Assembly (NCBI RefSeq): GCF_022664535.1
Contig: NZ_JAKUJY010000021.1
Span: 1-64,000 of the forward strand
Length of the DNA stretch: 64,000 bases
Origin: Sphingobium trunci
GTDB taxonomy: Bacteria > Pseudomonadota > Alphaproteobacteria > Sphingomonadales > Sphingomonadaceae
Reading direction: 5' to 3'
A program made the position numbers and the translations under genes. Each line of letters begins with the position of its first letter. The first letter of the stretch is position 1. Under the pieces are notes generated by a model that was not told the DNA's origin, searched no databases, and worked only from the letters and a program-made list of their open reading frames with translations. Positions 1 through 8,675 of the stretch are shown one piece after another.

Positions 1-21
1 GGCGATTTGAGGAGATGCCGT

Positions 22-1800
22 TTGAAGGCGATCGAGCGTTTTCCCAATCTGGTGACCATGTTCTTCGCCCGGGCCAGAGCCATGGGCGATGCGCCCTTCC
101 TCTGGCGCAAGACGGCGGGCCAATGGCAGTCGCTCAGTTGGACGGACGTGGCGCACCAGGTCGCCTCGCTCGCCAGCGCGCTCCAGGCGCAGGGGCTGAA
201 ACCGGGCGATCCGGTCATGCTGGTCAGCGAGAACCGGCCGGAATTCTGCATCGCCGACCTGGCGATCATGGCGGCGGGCTGCGTCACCGTGCCGACCTAC
301 ACCACCAACACCACCCGCGATCACCAGCATATCCTGACAGACAGCGGCGCCCGCGCCGTCATCGTCTCCACCGCCAAGCTGGCACAGAATCTGATGCCCG
401 CCGTGCTGCGGTCGCAGGCGAGCTTCGTCGTTGGCATGGAACCGTTGCGCGGCACGCAGGGCCATGTCGACTGCCACCTCTGGAGCGACCTGATCGCCCA
501 TCATCCCACCGATATCGACGCCTGCGCCGCCAGCCAGACCGCGCAGCGGGAGGATCTGGCCTGCATCATCTACACCAGCGGCACCGGTGGGGCGCCGCGC
601 GGGGTGATGCAGCATCATGGCTCCATCCTCTGCAATATCGAGGGTGCCGGGCGGCTGGTCGAGGAGGATTTCGGCTGGGACGAGGAGGTTTTCCTCTCCT
701 TCCTTCCCCTGTCCCACGCCTATGAGCATAGCGGCGGCCAGTTCCTGCCGATCATGCTGGCCGGGCAGATCTATTATGCCGAGGGGCTGGAAAAGCTTGC
801 CAGCAATATAGAAGAAACGCGGCCGACGATCATGGTCGTCGTGCCCCGCCTGTTCGAGGTGCTGCGCACCCGCATCATCAAGTCGATCGAGAAACAGGGC
901 AAATTCCCCGCCTATCTGCTGGGGCAGGCGCAGCGCATCGCGACGAAGGAGCAGGGGGGGCGCAAATCGCTGATCGACCTGCCGATGAAGGCGCTGCTGG
1001 CGCGCACGCTCAAGCCGAAGATCGCGGCCCGCTTCGGCGGCCGGATGAAGGCGCTGGTATCGGGCGGCGCGCCGCTCAATCCGGATGTGGGGCTGTTCTT
1101 CGATGCGATGGGGCTGACCCTGCTGCAAGGCTATGGCCAGACCGAAGCCGGGCCGGTGGTGAGCTGCAACCGACCCCGCGCGGGCATCGCCATGGACACG
1201 GTCGGCCCGCCGCTCGACGGGGTGGAGGTGAAGATCGCGGAGGATGGCGAAATCCTCGTCCGCGGCGAACTGGTCATGCACGGCTATTGGCGCAATCCCG
1301 CCGAAACCGAAAAGGCGCTGCAAAATGGCTGGCTGCACACCGGCGACATTGGCGAGATCGATGCGCGTGGCCGCATCCGCATCACCGACCGCAAGAAGGA
1401 CCTGATCGTCAATGACAAGGGCGACAATGTCTCGCCCCAGAAGGTCGAAGGGATGCTGACGCTCCAGCCGGAAATCGGGCAGGCCATGGTCCATGGCGAC
1501 CGCCGCCCGCATCTGGTCGGACTGTTGGTGCCCGATGCCGAATGGACCCGCGAATGGGCCGAGGCGCAGGGCCGGGCGGTGAACGGAATCGAAGGCGACG
1601 GCGCTTATCAGGCGGCGCTGCGCGCGGCGGTCGACCGGGTGAATGACGAGCTTTCCGTGATCGAACGGGTGCGGCGGTTCATCCTGGCCGACGAACCCTT
1701 CACCATCGACAATGGCGAGATGACCCCGTCGATGAAGATCCGCCGCCATGTCATCCGCGCCCGCTATCAGGACCGGCTGGACGCGCTCTACAAGGGCTGA
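22..1800 (+). CDS. Long-chain acyl-CoA synthetase (AMP-binding family)
   Basis: The product should activate a long-chain fatty acid with ATP and CoA through an acyl-adenylate, feeding beta-oxidation or lipid synthesis. It is 592 residues with the ANL-superfamily core: the phosphate-binding motif YTSGTGGAPRG near residue 184, GYGQTEAGP near 373, the hinge motif DRKKDLIVND near 456, and a C-terminal lysine in TPSMKIRR. The length fits bacterial Faa1-like ligases rather than short acetate ligases. I chose the TTG at 22 because GAGGAG at 9-14 lies seven bases upstream; an in-frame TTG at 7 has no such site. The promoter would lie outside the window. The exact chain-length preference cannot be read from the sequence. 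Confidence 0.88.
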   Translation: MKAIERFPNLVTMFFARARAMGDAPFLWRKTAGQWQSLSWTDVAHQVASLASALQAQGLKPGDPVMLVSENRPEFCIADLAIMAAGCVTVPTYTTNTTRDHQHILTDSGARAVIVSTAKLAQNLMPAVLRSQASFVVGMEPLRGTQGHVDCHLWSDLIAHHPTDIDACAASQTAQREDLACIIYTSGTGGAPRGVMQHHGSILCNIEGAGRLVEEDFGWDEEVFLSFLPLSHAYEHSGGQFLPIMLAGQIYYAEGLEKLASNIEETRPTIMVVVPRLFEVLRTRIIKSIEKQGKFPAYLLGQAQRIATKEQGGRKSLIDLPMKALLARTLKPKIAARFGGRMKALVSGGAPLNPDVGLFFDAMGLTLLQGYGQTEAGPVVSCNRPRAGIAMDTVGPPLDGVEVKIAEDGEILVRGELVMHGYWRNPAETEKALQNGWLHTGDIGEIDARGRIRITDRKKDLIVNDKGDNVSPQKVEGMLTLQPEIGQAMVHGDRRPHLVGLLVPDAEWTREWAEAQGRAVNGIEGDGAYQAALRAAVDRVNDELSVIERVRRFILADEPFTIDNGEMTPSMKIRRHVIRARYQDRLDALYKG

Positions 1801-1803
1801 AGC

Positions 1804-2205
1804 CTATTTGGCCGGCGCGCGATAGGGCGTGAAATCGCCGAGCGCGCAATTGCCCGTCACGATTCCGCTGGTCAGGTCAGCGCTGGTCGCCATGTCGCCG
1901 CGGCAATATTGCGAGCCCCAGGTCCTGATGATCAGCGTGTCGCCCCGCGCCAGGCCCGAACAGCTGCCGATCAGGTCGTTGCGATAGACCAGCCGCCTGC
2001 TGACCCGGTAGAGCAGCACATTGCCGCTGATCGCGGTCAGATTGGCCTGGGGTTCGCGATTGACGCAGCTCATCTTCTCGCCCGCGACCTTGCCGGCGAG
2101 CGCCTGTTCCAGTTCGCTGGTCTGTTTTTCCGTCAGCTTGGGCGGCTCATAGCTGCCCGAACAGCCCGCCAGCAGCAGCGGAGCCAGAAACACCCATGCG
2201 CGCAT
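1804..2205 (-). CDS. Small secreted lipoprotein, unknown function
   Basis: A 133-residue protein with a short lipoprotein signal peptide: basic start MRAW, a hydrophobic run, and the lipobox LLAGC with the modified cysteine at residue 15. It should be exported and lipid-anchored. The mature part contains four more cysteines (CVNRE, GSCSG, QYCRG, GNCALG), which could form two disulfides in the periplasm. I recognise no catalytic motif. The ATG at 2205 follows GGAGAGG at a good distance; upstream in-frame methionines would give a poor signal peptide. It is convergent with the acyl-CoA synthetase, with only three bases between their stops. Confidence 0.75.
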   Translation of the reverse strand: MRAWVFLAPLLLAGCSGSYEPPKLTEKQTSELEQALAGKVAGEKMSCVNREPQANLTAISGNVLLYRVSRRLVYRNDLIGSCSGLARGDTLIIRTWGSQYCRGDMATSADLTSGIVTGNCALGDFTPYRAPAK

Positions 2206-2259
2206 GACACCTCTCCTCATCGGCCCCACTGAAAAGACGCTCGAAAGCCTCAAAATCCG

Positions 2260-2982
2260 TCACGCCGCATCCTTCGCCGCGCGGCGCTCCGCCAGTTGCG
2301 CCACATCGCGGGAGCGCATGAAGACATTGGTGGCCCGCTCCAGCCCGATGGTGGTCGGCACGGTCGGTTCGCCCCGCCCGCGCGCCGCATCCACTTCCGC
2401 CATGCGCGCCCGCAGCGCGGCATTGTCCGGTTCCACCGTCAGCGCGAACCGGCCGTTCGATTGGGTATATTCATGCGCGCAATAGACCGCCGTATCGTCC
2501 GGCAAGGCCGCGAAACGCTGCATATTGGCGTACATCTGCGCGGGCGTCCCCTCGAACAGACGGCCGCAACCCATGGCGAACAGCGTGTCGCCGACGAACA
2601 GGATGCGATCCTCCGCCAGATGATAGGCGATATGGCCGGCCGTATGAGCGGGCACCTCCAGCACGATGGCCTCATGCCCGCCGATGCGGACGCCGTCGCC
2701 TTCCCGTACCTGGCAGTCCAGCGTGCCGATCTTCCCCGCTTCCGCCGCCGGGCCAGTGATGGTGCAGCCCGTCGCGGCCCTGATCGCCGCATTGCCGCCC
2801 ACATGATCGCCGTGCCAATGGGTGTTCCAGATCTGGCCGATCGTCCAGCCCCGCGCCGCCGCTGCCTCCAGCACCGGATCGGCCACGGCGGGATCGACCG
2901 CGACCGTCTCGCCGCTGACGGCGTCGTGCAGCAGCCAGACATAATTGTCGTTGAGGACGGGGATGCGGACCACCTCCAGCAT
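2260..2982 (-). CDS. gloB: Hydroxyacylglutathione hydrolase (glyoxalase II)
   Basis: Hydrolyses S-D-lactoylglutathione to D-lactate and glutathione, the second step of methylglyoxal detoxification in the cytosol. The 240-residue product is a metallo-beta-lactamase fold enzyme with the two-metal motif THWHGDH at residues 54-60, a further histidine in PAHTAGH, and the C-terminal RxRxxE-type glyoxalase II tail. It directly follows gloA on the same strand; a GTG at 2994 overlaps the gloA stop and is an alternative start, but the ATG at 2982 matches the usual GloB N-terminus (MLEVVRIP). The gloA-gloB pair makes the assignment secure. Confidence 0.93.
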   Translation of the reverse strand: MLEVVRIPVLNDNYVWLLHDAVSGETVAVDPAVADPVLEAAAARGWTIGQIWNTHWHGDHVGGNAAIRAATGCTITGPAAEAGKIGTLDCQVREGDGVRIGGHEAIVLEVPAHTAGHIAYHLAEDRILFVGDTLFAMGCGRLFEGTPAQMYANMQRFAALPDDTAVYCAHEYTQSNGRFALTVEPDNAALRARMAEVDAARGRGEPTVPTTIGLERATNVFMRSRDVAQLAERRAAKDAA

Positions 2983-2987
2983 CGCGC

Positions 2988-3422
2988 TCACCACACGCCT
3001 GTGTTGGGCATGGACGCCCAGGGTTCGGCGGGTTCGAGACGCCCGTCCTGCAACAGCTCGATCGAGATATTGTCGGGCGTGCGGATGAAGGCCATGTGCC
3101 CGTCGCGCGGCGGCCGGTTGATCGTGACTCCCGCATCCATCAGCCGCTGACAGGTTTCGTAGATATTCTCCACCTGATAGGCGAGATGGCCGAAATTGCG
3201 CCCGCCGCCATAGACTTCGGGCGGGGTGCCGTCCTCGGCGGGCCAGTTATAGGTCAGCTCGACCTGCGCCGCCTCGTCGCCCGGTGCCGCCAGGAAGACC
3301 AGCGTGAAGCGGCCCTGCTCGCTGTCGATCCGTTTCTGCTCCTCCAGCCCCAGCAGTTTGAAGAAGGCGACGGTCTGGTCGACATCGGTCACGCGGATCA
3401 TGGTGTGCAGATATTTGGGCAA
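2988..3422 (-). CDS. gloA: Lactoylglutathione lyase (glyoxalase I)
   Basis: Converts the hemithioacetal of methylglyoxal and glutathione to S-lactoylglutathione. About 144 residues form two VOC modules with the metal ligands in expected places: His in YLHTMIR at the N-terminus, Glu in QVELTYNW, His in FGHLAYQV, and Glu in SIELLQDG. I prefer the TTG at 3422 because GGAG sits seven bases before it and the protein then begins MPKYLHTMIR, as in the family; the frame stays open upstream to a TTG at 3452. The stop overlaps the possible GTG start of gloB, implying a two-gene operon. Confidence 0.9.
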   Translation of the reverse strand: MPKYLHTMIRVTDVDQTVAFFKLLGLEEQKRIDSEQGRFTLVFLAAPGDEAAQVELTYNWPAEDGTPPEVYGGGRNFGHLAYQVENIYETCQRLMDAGVTINRPPRDGHMAFIRTPDNISIELLQDGRLEPAEPWASMPNTGVW

Positions 3423-3539
3423 TGGATCGCTCCGTTCGTCGCCATAAAGCAACGGTTCATCTCATGTGTGGCAGGAACCTCCCCAAGATAAGGTGCGCAG
3501 GCCCCGGAAGGAAGGGGCGAGATCGAACGGGGGATATCC

Positions 3540-3775
3540 ATGGCGCCGACCTGTCATGACAAAGTGCTGCTGGGCTGCGCCGGTCTGCTGGCGGCCGGGA
3601 TCGTCAGCGTCGGCTATCTGCTGGGCGACGGGCTGAAGTGGGCGAGGGCGGCATCAAGAGCGCGACCCAGGGCTATTTCTCGATCGACCCGCGCGACGGC
3701 GAGGCGGACGGCGCCAGCGACACGCCCTATAAGAAGGTACGCGTCGTCACGACCATCGACTTCTATCTGAACTGA
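3540..3775 (+). pseudogene. SIMPL-domain (DUF541) protein remnant with internal deletion and frameshift
   Basis: The ATG at 3540 has GGGGGA six bases upstream and opens a membrane-anchor sequence (GLLAAGIVSVGYLLGDGLK) typical of the start of periplasmic SIMPL proteins. After about residue 33 that frame loses sense. From about 3641 another plus-strand frame reads GGIKSATQGYFSIDPRDG and then VRVVTTIDFYLN up to the TGA at 3773-3775, which is how the C-terminus of the same family reads. Family members are usually about 230-250 residues, so roughly 160 central residues are missing and the two ends are out of frame. The frameshifted 76-residue product could still be translated but would not fold as a SIMPL domain. 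Family recognition is from memory of the family pattern. Confidence 0.72.
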
Positions 3776-3862
3776 CGCCGGAAAAGCGCGGGGGACCGGG
3801 GGCAAATCCCCCCCGATCAGCGCCAGCCCCGCTGCCCTCCGCGCCGCTATCGGCCTGAAATC

Positions 3863-4390
3863 TCAGATCTTGCCATATTTGGCTTCGAACCCGGCGATAT
3901 CACCGGCGGCGAGATATCTGGCCTGATCGACCCACTGGTCGCGCACCGGACGGCCCTTGAAATTGCCCAGCCGGGCATCGATGGCGGCAATATCGGTTTC
4001 GCTCCATCCGGCGATCTGCGCATAGCGGGTGACGCCCAGTTCGATCAGCAGCATGTTGAGCTTGGGACCGACGCCCTTGAGCTTCAGCAGATCATCAGCC
4101 TCCTCCACGGGTGCCGCGACGGCAGGAGAAGCCGGGATCGGTCCGGGCGCGGGCGGCGCCATGACGGGTTCCGGGGCGACAGCTGCCGGCTCGGGCACCA
4201 GCGGCTCCCGCGCCACCGGCGCCACCGGCGCCACCGTCGGAGCGGCAACCGGAGCAGCCACCGGCTTCACCTCTGCGGGTGCGGGGGGTTCGGCAGGCTT
4301 GCTGCGTCCCGACAGCAGGAAGACGATGCCGATGATGACCAGCAGCGCGATCAGCAGCCACAGGCCATAGTCCATGAAAAATTCTTGCAT
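3863..4390 (-). CDS. Membrane-anchored helix-hairpin-helix protein
   Basis: A 175-residue protein with one N-terminal transmembrane helix (about residues 8-26, rich in L, I and V), a proline/alanine/valine-rich linker (about 30-95), and a C-terminal helix-hairpin-helix fold beginning LLKLKGVGPKLNMLL, followed by a second helical repeat ending EAKYGKI. Such HhH modules bind DNA or proteins; here the domain would face the cytoplasm from the inner membrane. No nuclease residues are visible, so I do not assign an activity. The start at 4390 follows GGGAGGGA. It lies 65 bases downstream of purD on the same strand and may be co-transcribed with it. Confidence 0.75.
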   Translation of the reverse strand: MQEFFMDYGLWLLIALLVIIGIVFLLSGRSKPAEPPAPAEVKPVAAPVAAPTVAPVAPVAREPLVPEPAAVAPEPVMAPPAPGPIPASPAVAAPVEEADDLLKLKGVGPKLNMLLIELGVTRYAQIAGWSETDIAAIDARLGNFKGRPVRDQWVDQARYLAAGDIAGFEAKYGKI

Positions 4391-4455
4391 CGATCGTCCC
4401 TCCCTGACTGACTTTGCCTTATTTAAGGGCGCTTAACCGCGGGCGGCAAGGGGGG

Positions 4456-5739
4456 TCAGCGCGCAGCTTCCTCGCGCGCGACCTCGCGCCAGCCGATATC
4501 GCGGCGGCAAAAGCCGGTGGGGAAGGCGATGGCATCGACTGCCCGATAGGCCGCCTCCTGCGCTGCCTTCACGGTTTCGCCCGTCGCCGTGACGTTCAAC
4601 ACGCGGCCTCCGTTGGCGACGATCACGCCGTCCTTCTCCGCCGTACCGGCATGGAAAACCCGCGCGCCCGTGGCTTGCGCCGCATCGATGCCGGTGATCG
4701 CGCCGCCCTTTTCGGGCGTGCCGGGATAGCCGTTCGCGGCCATGACGATGGTGAGCGCGGTGCGCTCCGCCAGCTCCACCGGCCCCTGGTCGGCAAGCCT
4801 GCCCTGCGCCACCGCCAGCAGCAGTTCGACCAGATCGCCGTCGAACCGCATCATCAGCACCTGGCATTCGGGATCGCCGAAGCGGGCATTATATTCGATC
4901 AGCTTCGGCCCCTCGTCGGTCAGCATCAGCCCGGCATAGAGCACGCCCGAATAGGGCATGCCCTCGGCGGCCAGCGTCTCGACGGTCGGGCGGATGATCT
5001 TTTCGATGACCTCCGCTTCCAGTTCGGGTGTCAGCACGCGGGCGGGACTATAGGCGCCCATGCCGCCGGTATTGGGTCCGGTGTCGCCGTCGCCGACCCG
5101 CTTATGGTCCTGCGCCGATCCGAAGGGCAGGATGGCGCTGCCGTCGGTGAGCGCGAAGAAGCTCGCTTCCTCGCCCGTCATATACTCTTCCAGCACCACT
5201 TCGGCGCCCGCCGCGCCGAACGCGCCGGAGAACATGTCCTCGATCGCCTCGACCGCCAGTTCGCGGGTTTCGGCGATGATGACGCCCTTGCCCGCCGCGA
5301 GGCCATCGGCCTTGATGACGACCGGCAGGCCGAAATCGTCGAGCGCGGCCAAGGCGCCGTCCTTGCTGGACAGCCGCTCATAGGCGGCGGTGGGAATGTT
5401 CGCGCGCTTGCACAGATCCTTGGTGAAGCCCTTGGACCCTTCCAGTTGCGCCGCCTTCTTGCCGGGGCCGAAGACCGGATAGCCCTTCACCCGCAGATTG
5501 TCGGCCAGGCCGTCGACCAGCGGCGCTTCGGGGCCGATCACCACCAGGCCGATCGAATGGCGCAGGCAGAAATCGACGACGGCGCGATGATCCGTGGCAT
5601 CAAGGTCGACCAACGTCGCATGCTGGGCTATGCCGGGGTTGCCCGGCGCGGCATAGAGGGTGGTGAGGGCAGGCGATTGCGCCAGCTTCCACGACAGCGC
5701 ATGTTCGCGGCCGCCGCCGCCCAACAGAAGGATGTTCAT
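4456..5739 (-). CDS. purD: Phosphoribosylamine-glycine ligase (GAR synthetase)
   Basis: Catalyses ATP-dependent joining of 5-phosphoribosylamine and glycine, step two of purine synthesis, in the cytosol. The 427-residue product starts [19 protein letters not shown], the family's N-terminal nucleotide-fold signature, and carries the ATP-grasp domain ([14 protein letters not shown] near residue 140 and the signature RFGDPECQ near 290). I use the ATG at 5739; an ATG at 5748 three codons earlier is possible. The gene is divergent from xseA and the two starts are only a few bases apart, so each promoter must lie inside the other coding region. Confidence 0.95.
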   Translation of the reverse strand: MNILLLGGGGREHALSWKLAQSPALTTLYAAPGNPGIAQHATLVDLDATDHRAVVDFCLRHSIGLVVIGPEAPLVDGLADNLRVKGYPVFGPGKKAAQLEGSKGFTKDLCKRANIPTAAYERLSSKDGALAALDDFGLPVVIKADGLAAGKGVIIAETRELAVEAIEDMFSGAFGAAGAEVVLEEYMTGEEASFFALTDGSAILPFGSAQDHKRVGDGDTGPNTGGMGAYSPARVLTPELEAEVIEKIIRPTVETLAAEGMPYSGVLYAGLMLTDEGPKLIEYNARFGDPECQVLMMRFDGDLVELLLAVAQGRLADQGPVELAERTALTIVMAANGYPGTPEKGGAITGIDAAQATGARVFHAGTAEKDGVIVANGGRVLNVTATGETVKAAQEAAYRAVDAIAFPTGFCRRDIGWREVAREEAAR

Positions 5740-5746
5740 TTCGCCC

Positions 5747-7267
5747 ATGTCCCCGGAATATGAAGCTGGTTTCGACGTGTCGGGGCGCCTGTTAGCCGAG
5801 GAACGCTCAGGGGACAACGCGCCGCCGCTTTCGGTGAGCGAATTGTCGGCCCTGCTGAAGCGCACGGTCGAGGACCGTTTCGGCCATGTGCGCATCCGCG
5901 GCGAGATTTCGGGGTTCAAGCGGGCGGCGTCGGGCCATCTATACCTTTGCCTCAAGGATGACAGCGCCGTGATCGACGGCGTGATGTGGAAGGGCGGGGC
6001 GGCCCGCCTGCCCTTCGCGCCGCAGGACGGGGTGGAGGTGGTCGCCACCGGCAAGCTCACCACCTATCCCGGCCGGTCCAAATATCAGATCGTGATCGAT
6101 CGGATGGAACTGGCGGGCGAAGGCGCGCTGATGGCGCTGCTCGAAAAATTGAAGCAGAAGCTGGCGGGGGAGGGGCTGTTCGAGTCGACACGCAAGCGCC
6201 GACTGCCCTTCATGCCGCGCGTGATCGGCGTCGTGACCTCGCCCACCGGGGCGGTGATCCGCGACATTCTCCACCGTCTGGAGGACCGCTGCCCGACGCA
6301 GGTGCTGCTCTGGCCGGTGCTGGTGCAGGGGCAGGGCGCGGCGGAGCAGATCGCCCGCGCGGTGCGGGGATTCAGTGCGATGCAGCCTGGCGGTCCCTTG
6401 CCCCGGCCCGATCTGGTGATCGTGGCGCGGGGCGGCGGCTCGATCGAGGATCTGTGGAGCTTCAACGAGGAAATCGTCGTCCGGGCCGTGGCCGAATGTT
6501 CGATCCCGATCATCTCCGCCGTGGGGCATGAAACGGACACGACGCTGTGCGACTATGCCGCCGACATGCGGGCGCCGACCCCCACCGCCGCCGCCGAAAT
6601 GGCGGTGCCGGTGCGTGCCGAACTGATGGCGATGCTGACCGAGCAGGGGCTGCGCATGGAACGCGCGGTGCGGCGCGGAGCATCGCAGGCGCGCGAACGG
6701 CTGGACATGCAGGCGCGGCTGATGCCGACCCCCGACACGTTGCTCGCACCGCAGCGGCAGCGGCTGGACCAGCTCTCCGACGGGCTGGCGGGCGGCCTGC
6801 GCCACCGGTTGGCCGATGCCCGCGCCCATCTGGGGCAGGCGGGCGGGGCGCTGCGCCCGGCGCTGTTGCAGCACTATGTCAGCCGCGCGAAGGAACGGGT
6901 CGACCGGCTCCGCCTGCGGCCCGAAGCGCTGGCCCGCGCCTATCGCGACCGGGCGACGGCCTTCGACCGGGTGTCGCGCCTGTTCGCCTCGGTCAATCCC
7001 GACCTACCGCTGGAGCGTGGCTTCGCCAGGGTCATGGCGGGCGACCGGCTGGTGAAGTCGGTGGCCGAGGCGCGCGGCGCGGGCGTGGTCAGCCTCCACT
7101 TCAGGGACGGCGCGGTGGACGCCGCCATCGACGGTCCGGCAAGTGACGGTTCGGCATCGGCCGCGCCCCTTGAGAAGCCCTCCGCTCAAGCTATATCGAC
7201 TCCATCCCGTGCGCCGCGCAAACCGCGCGAGCCGCATCGGGACGGGCAACAGGACCTGTTTTCCTGA
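5747..7267 (+). CDS. xseA: Exodeoxyribonuclease VII large subunit
   Basis: Large subunit of the single-strand exonuclease that degrades DNA to oligonucleotides and acts in mismatch and damage repair together with XseB. The 506-residue protein shows the N-terminal OB-fold ([21 protein letters not shown]... near residues 45-65), the catalytic core with [15 protein letters not shown] near 160-175 and [16 protein letters not shown] near 225-240, and a long arginine-rich coiled-coil C-terminus. I chose the ATG at 5747; an in-frame ATG at 5732 would begin inside purD but has AGAAGG almost touching it. The tail after residue 470 is low in complexity and ends with the QQDLFS motif. Confidence 0.94.
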   Translation: MSPEYEAGFDVSGRLLAEERSGDNAPPLSVSELSALLKRTVEDRFGHVRIRGEISGFKRAASGHLYLCLKDDSAVIDGVMWKGGAARLPFAPQDGVEVVATGKLTTYPGRSKYQIVIDRMELAGEGALMALLEKLKQKLAGEGLFESTRKRRLPFMPRVIGVVTSPTGAVIRDILHRLEDRCPTQVLLWPVLVQGQGAAEQIARAVRGFSAMQPGGPLPRPDLVIVARGGGSIEDLWSFNEEIVVRAVAECSIPIISAVGHETDTTLCDYAADMRAPTPTAAAEMAVPVRAELMAMLTEQGLRMERAVRRGASQARERLDMQARLMPTPDTLLAPQRQRLDQLSDGLAGGLRHRLADARAHLGQAGGALRPALLQHYVSRAKERVDRLRLRPEALARAYRDRATAFDRVSRLFASVNPDLPLERGFARVMAGDRLVKSVAEARGAGVVSLHFRDGAVDAAIDGPASDGSASAAPLEKPSAQAISTPSRAPRKPREPHRDGQQDLFS

Positions 7268-7306
7268 TGTCCGCGGAAATGCCGTCAAGAAAGGCCGTAT
7301 GATCCC

Positions 7307-7516
7307 ATGCTGATGTCCAACCGCGATCGCCCGGCCCGGCTGCATTATATGGCCTACAGCTTCCGCGTGCTGCAGGCGGGCGACCATGTCGTCTGCGCCG
7401 TCAGCGGCCGGAGGATTCCGCTGGAGGATCTGCGCTACTGGAGCATCGCGCGGCAGGAGCCCTATGCCAGCGCCGAGATTTCCGCCCAGGCCGAACTGAA
7501 GGCGCGCGGCCTGTAG
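7307..7516 (+). CDS. DUF2093 domain protein
   Basis: A 69-residue protein of the small alphaproteobacterial DUF2093 family, recognised by the pattern VLQAGDHVVCAVSGRRIPL followed by LRYWSIARQEPYAS. The function is unknown; the GDHV..CAVSG segment looks like a small beta structure and a single cysteine does not suggest a zinc site. It lies 39 bases after xseA and its TAG stop directly abuts the ATG of the M23 peptidase, so xseA, this gene and the peptidase probably share a transcript. An ATG at 7313 is an equally good start. Confidence 0.78.
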   Translation: MLMSNRDRPARLHYMAYSFRVLQAGDHVVCAVSGRRIPLEDLRYWSIARQEPYASAEISAQAELKARGL

Positions 7517-8353
7517 ATGAAGCCCTGGATCGCGGCCCTCGCCCTGGCGATGGCGGGCGCGACGGCTGCGCCCTCGGCCACGCCCCCGCCCGTCGAAATC
7601 GCGCTGAACGGCACCCCCACGCAAGGCGGCACATTGCTGGGCACGGCGCCCCGTGGCACGGTCGACCTGCGCTTCAACGACCAGCCCGTGCCCGTCGATG
7701 CCGACGGCCGCTTCCTGATCGCGTTCGACCGCGACGCGGGGCCGCAGGCGCGCCTGACGGCTAGGCTCGCCGACGGGCGCCTGATCGATCGCCCGCTGAC
7801 CGTCGCCCCGCGCGCGTGGCGGATCGAGCGGGTCGACACCCCCCTGCGCCCGACGAAGGACAGCGAAGCCTTCCTCGCCCTGCGCAAGCCCGAACTTGAA
7901 CAGATCGCCGCTGCCCGCGACAAGGTCACGGATGCGCAGGGCTGGCGCCAGCGCTTCATCTGGCCGCGCACCGGTCGCATTTCCGGTCTGTTCGGATCGC
8001 AACGCCTCTATCAGGGCCAGCCGGGCGCCTATCATGGCGGCGTGGATGTCGCCGGTGCGACCGGCGAGCCGGTGGTCGCGCCTGCCGACGGCGTGGTGAT
8101 CCTGGCCGCCGATCATCCCTTCACGCTGGAGGGCAATCTGCTGATGATCGACCATGGTCATGGTCTCAACAGCGCCTTCCTGCACCTGTCGCGGATCGAC
8201 GTGATTCCCGGCCAACATGTGATTCAGGGGCAGCGGATCGGCGCGATCGGTGCCACCGGACGGGCGACCGGACCGCATCTCCATTGGGGAATGAAGTGGA
8301 ATGACGCGCGGATCGACCCGCTGCTGCTGGCCGGACCCATGCCGGCGAATTGA
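7517..8353 (+). CDS. M23 family metallopeptidase (LytM-like)
   Basis: A secreted zinc peptidase expected to cut peptide crosslinks of peptidoglycan or to activate amidases in the periplasm. The 278-residue product has a short signal peptide (about residues 1-18, ending ATAAP), an N-terminal beta-rich domain, and a C-terminal LytM domain with the zinc ligands HGGVD near residue 174 and HLHWG near 258, plus a histidine in HGHGLNSAFLH. All canonical metal ligands are present, so it should be active rather than a degenerate EnvC/NlpD-like activator. It begins immediately at the stop of the DUF2093 gene. Confidence 0.88.
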   Translation: MKPWIAALALAMAGATAAPSATPPPVEIALNGTPTQGGTLLGTAPRGTVDLRFNDQPVPVDADGRFLIAFDRDAGPQARLTARLADGRLIDRPLTVAPRAWRIERVDTPLRPTKDSEAFLALRKPELEQIAAARDKVTDAQGWRQRFIWPRTGRISGLFGSQRLYQGQPGAYHGGVDVAGATGEPVVAPADGVVILAADHPFTLEGNLLMIDHGHGLNSAFLHLSRIDVIPGQHVIQGQRIGAIGATGRATGPHLHWGMKWNDARIDPLLLAGPMPAN

Positions 8354-8675
8354 ATTTTTATTACCGGGAACTATTATTTTCTTCGTTCGTTTCCGCGCCC
8401 CGAAATCGAATATTTTCCCCGGAAAACCGCGCTTGCAACAAAGTTGTTACACAGTCGTTTAACTGCATGTAACGGCTTTGTGGCATAATTGCTACAGTTT
8501 CTATCAAATCCGATTTTTGTCCTCTGACACTGCTTTACACCCATAAAACGACTGAGCAGAGTGCCGCGCAGTACGTGTGAAGAGGGTTTGCTGTCGGGCT
8601 CCTTCGCCCTCTTCACGCGTCAAAAAACAAGCGCGCGGAGCTATGCCGCGTTACTCCAGAGCAAGGGACTGGATT
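8354..8675. promoter_or_regulatory. AT-rich leader region upstream of the TonB receptor
   Basis: This 322-base gap contains no convincing gene. It is distinctly AT-richer than its flanks between about 8354 and 8535. Short symmetrical elements are visible: CAAC-AAA-GTTG at 8436-8446 and GTTACA/TGTAAC at 8446-8451 and 8468-8473, followed by CATAAT at 8484-8489 as a possible -10 hexamer. No good -35 partner was found. I read it as the promoter and operator region of the receptor; the precise elements are uncertain. Confidence 0.4.

Noticed and set aside
3790..3820. G-run/C-run hairpin after the SIMPL remnant as a terminator
   Set aside because: The stem is a simple G5/C5 pairing without a T-run on either strand; could be chance in such GC-rich DNA.
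4414..5763. A 449-codon plus-strand frame opposite purD
   Set aside because: The translation is rich in Arg/Ala/Gly without motifs. The minus-strand PurD protein is complete and clear.
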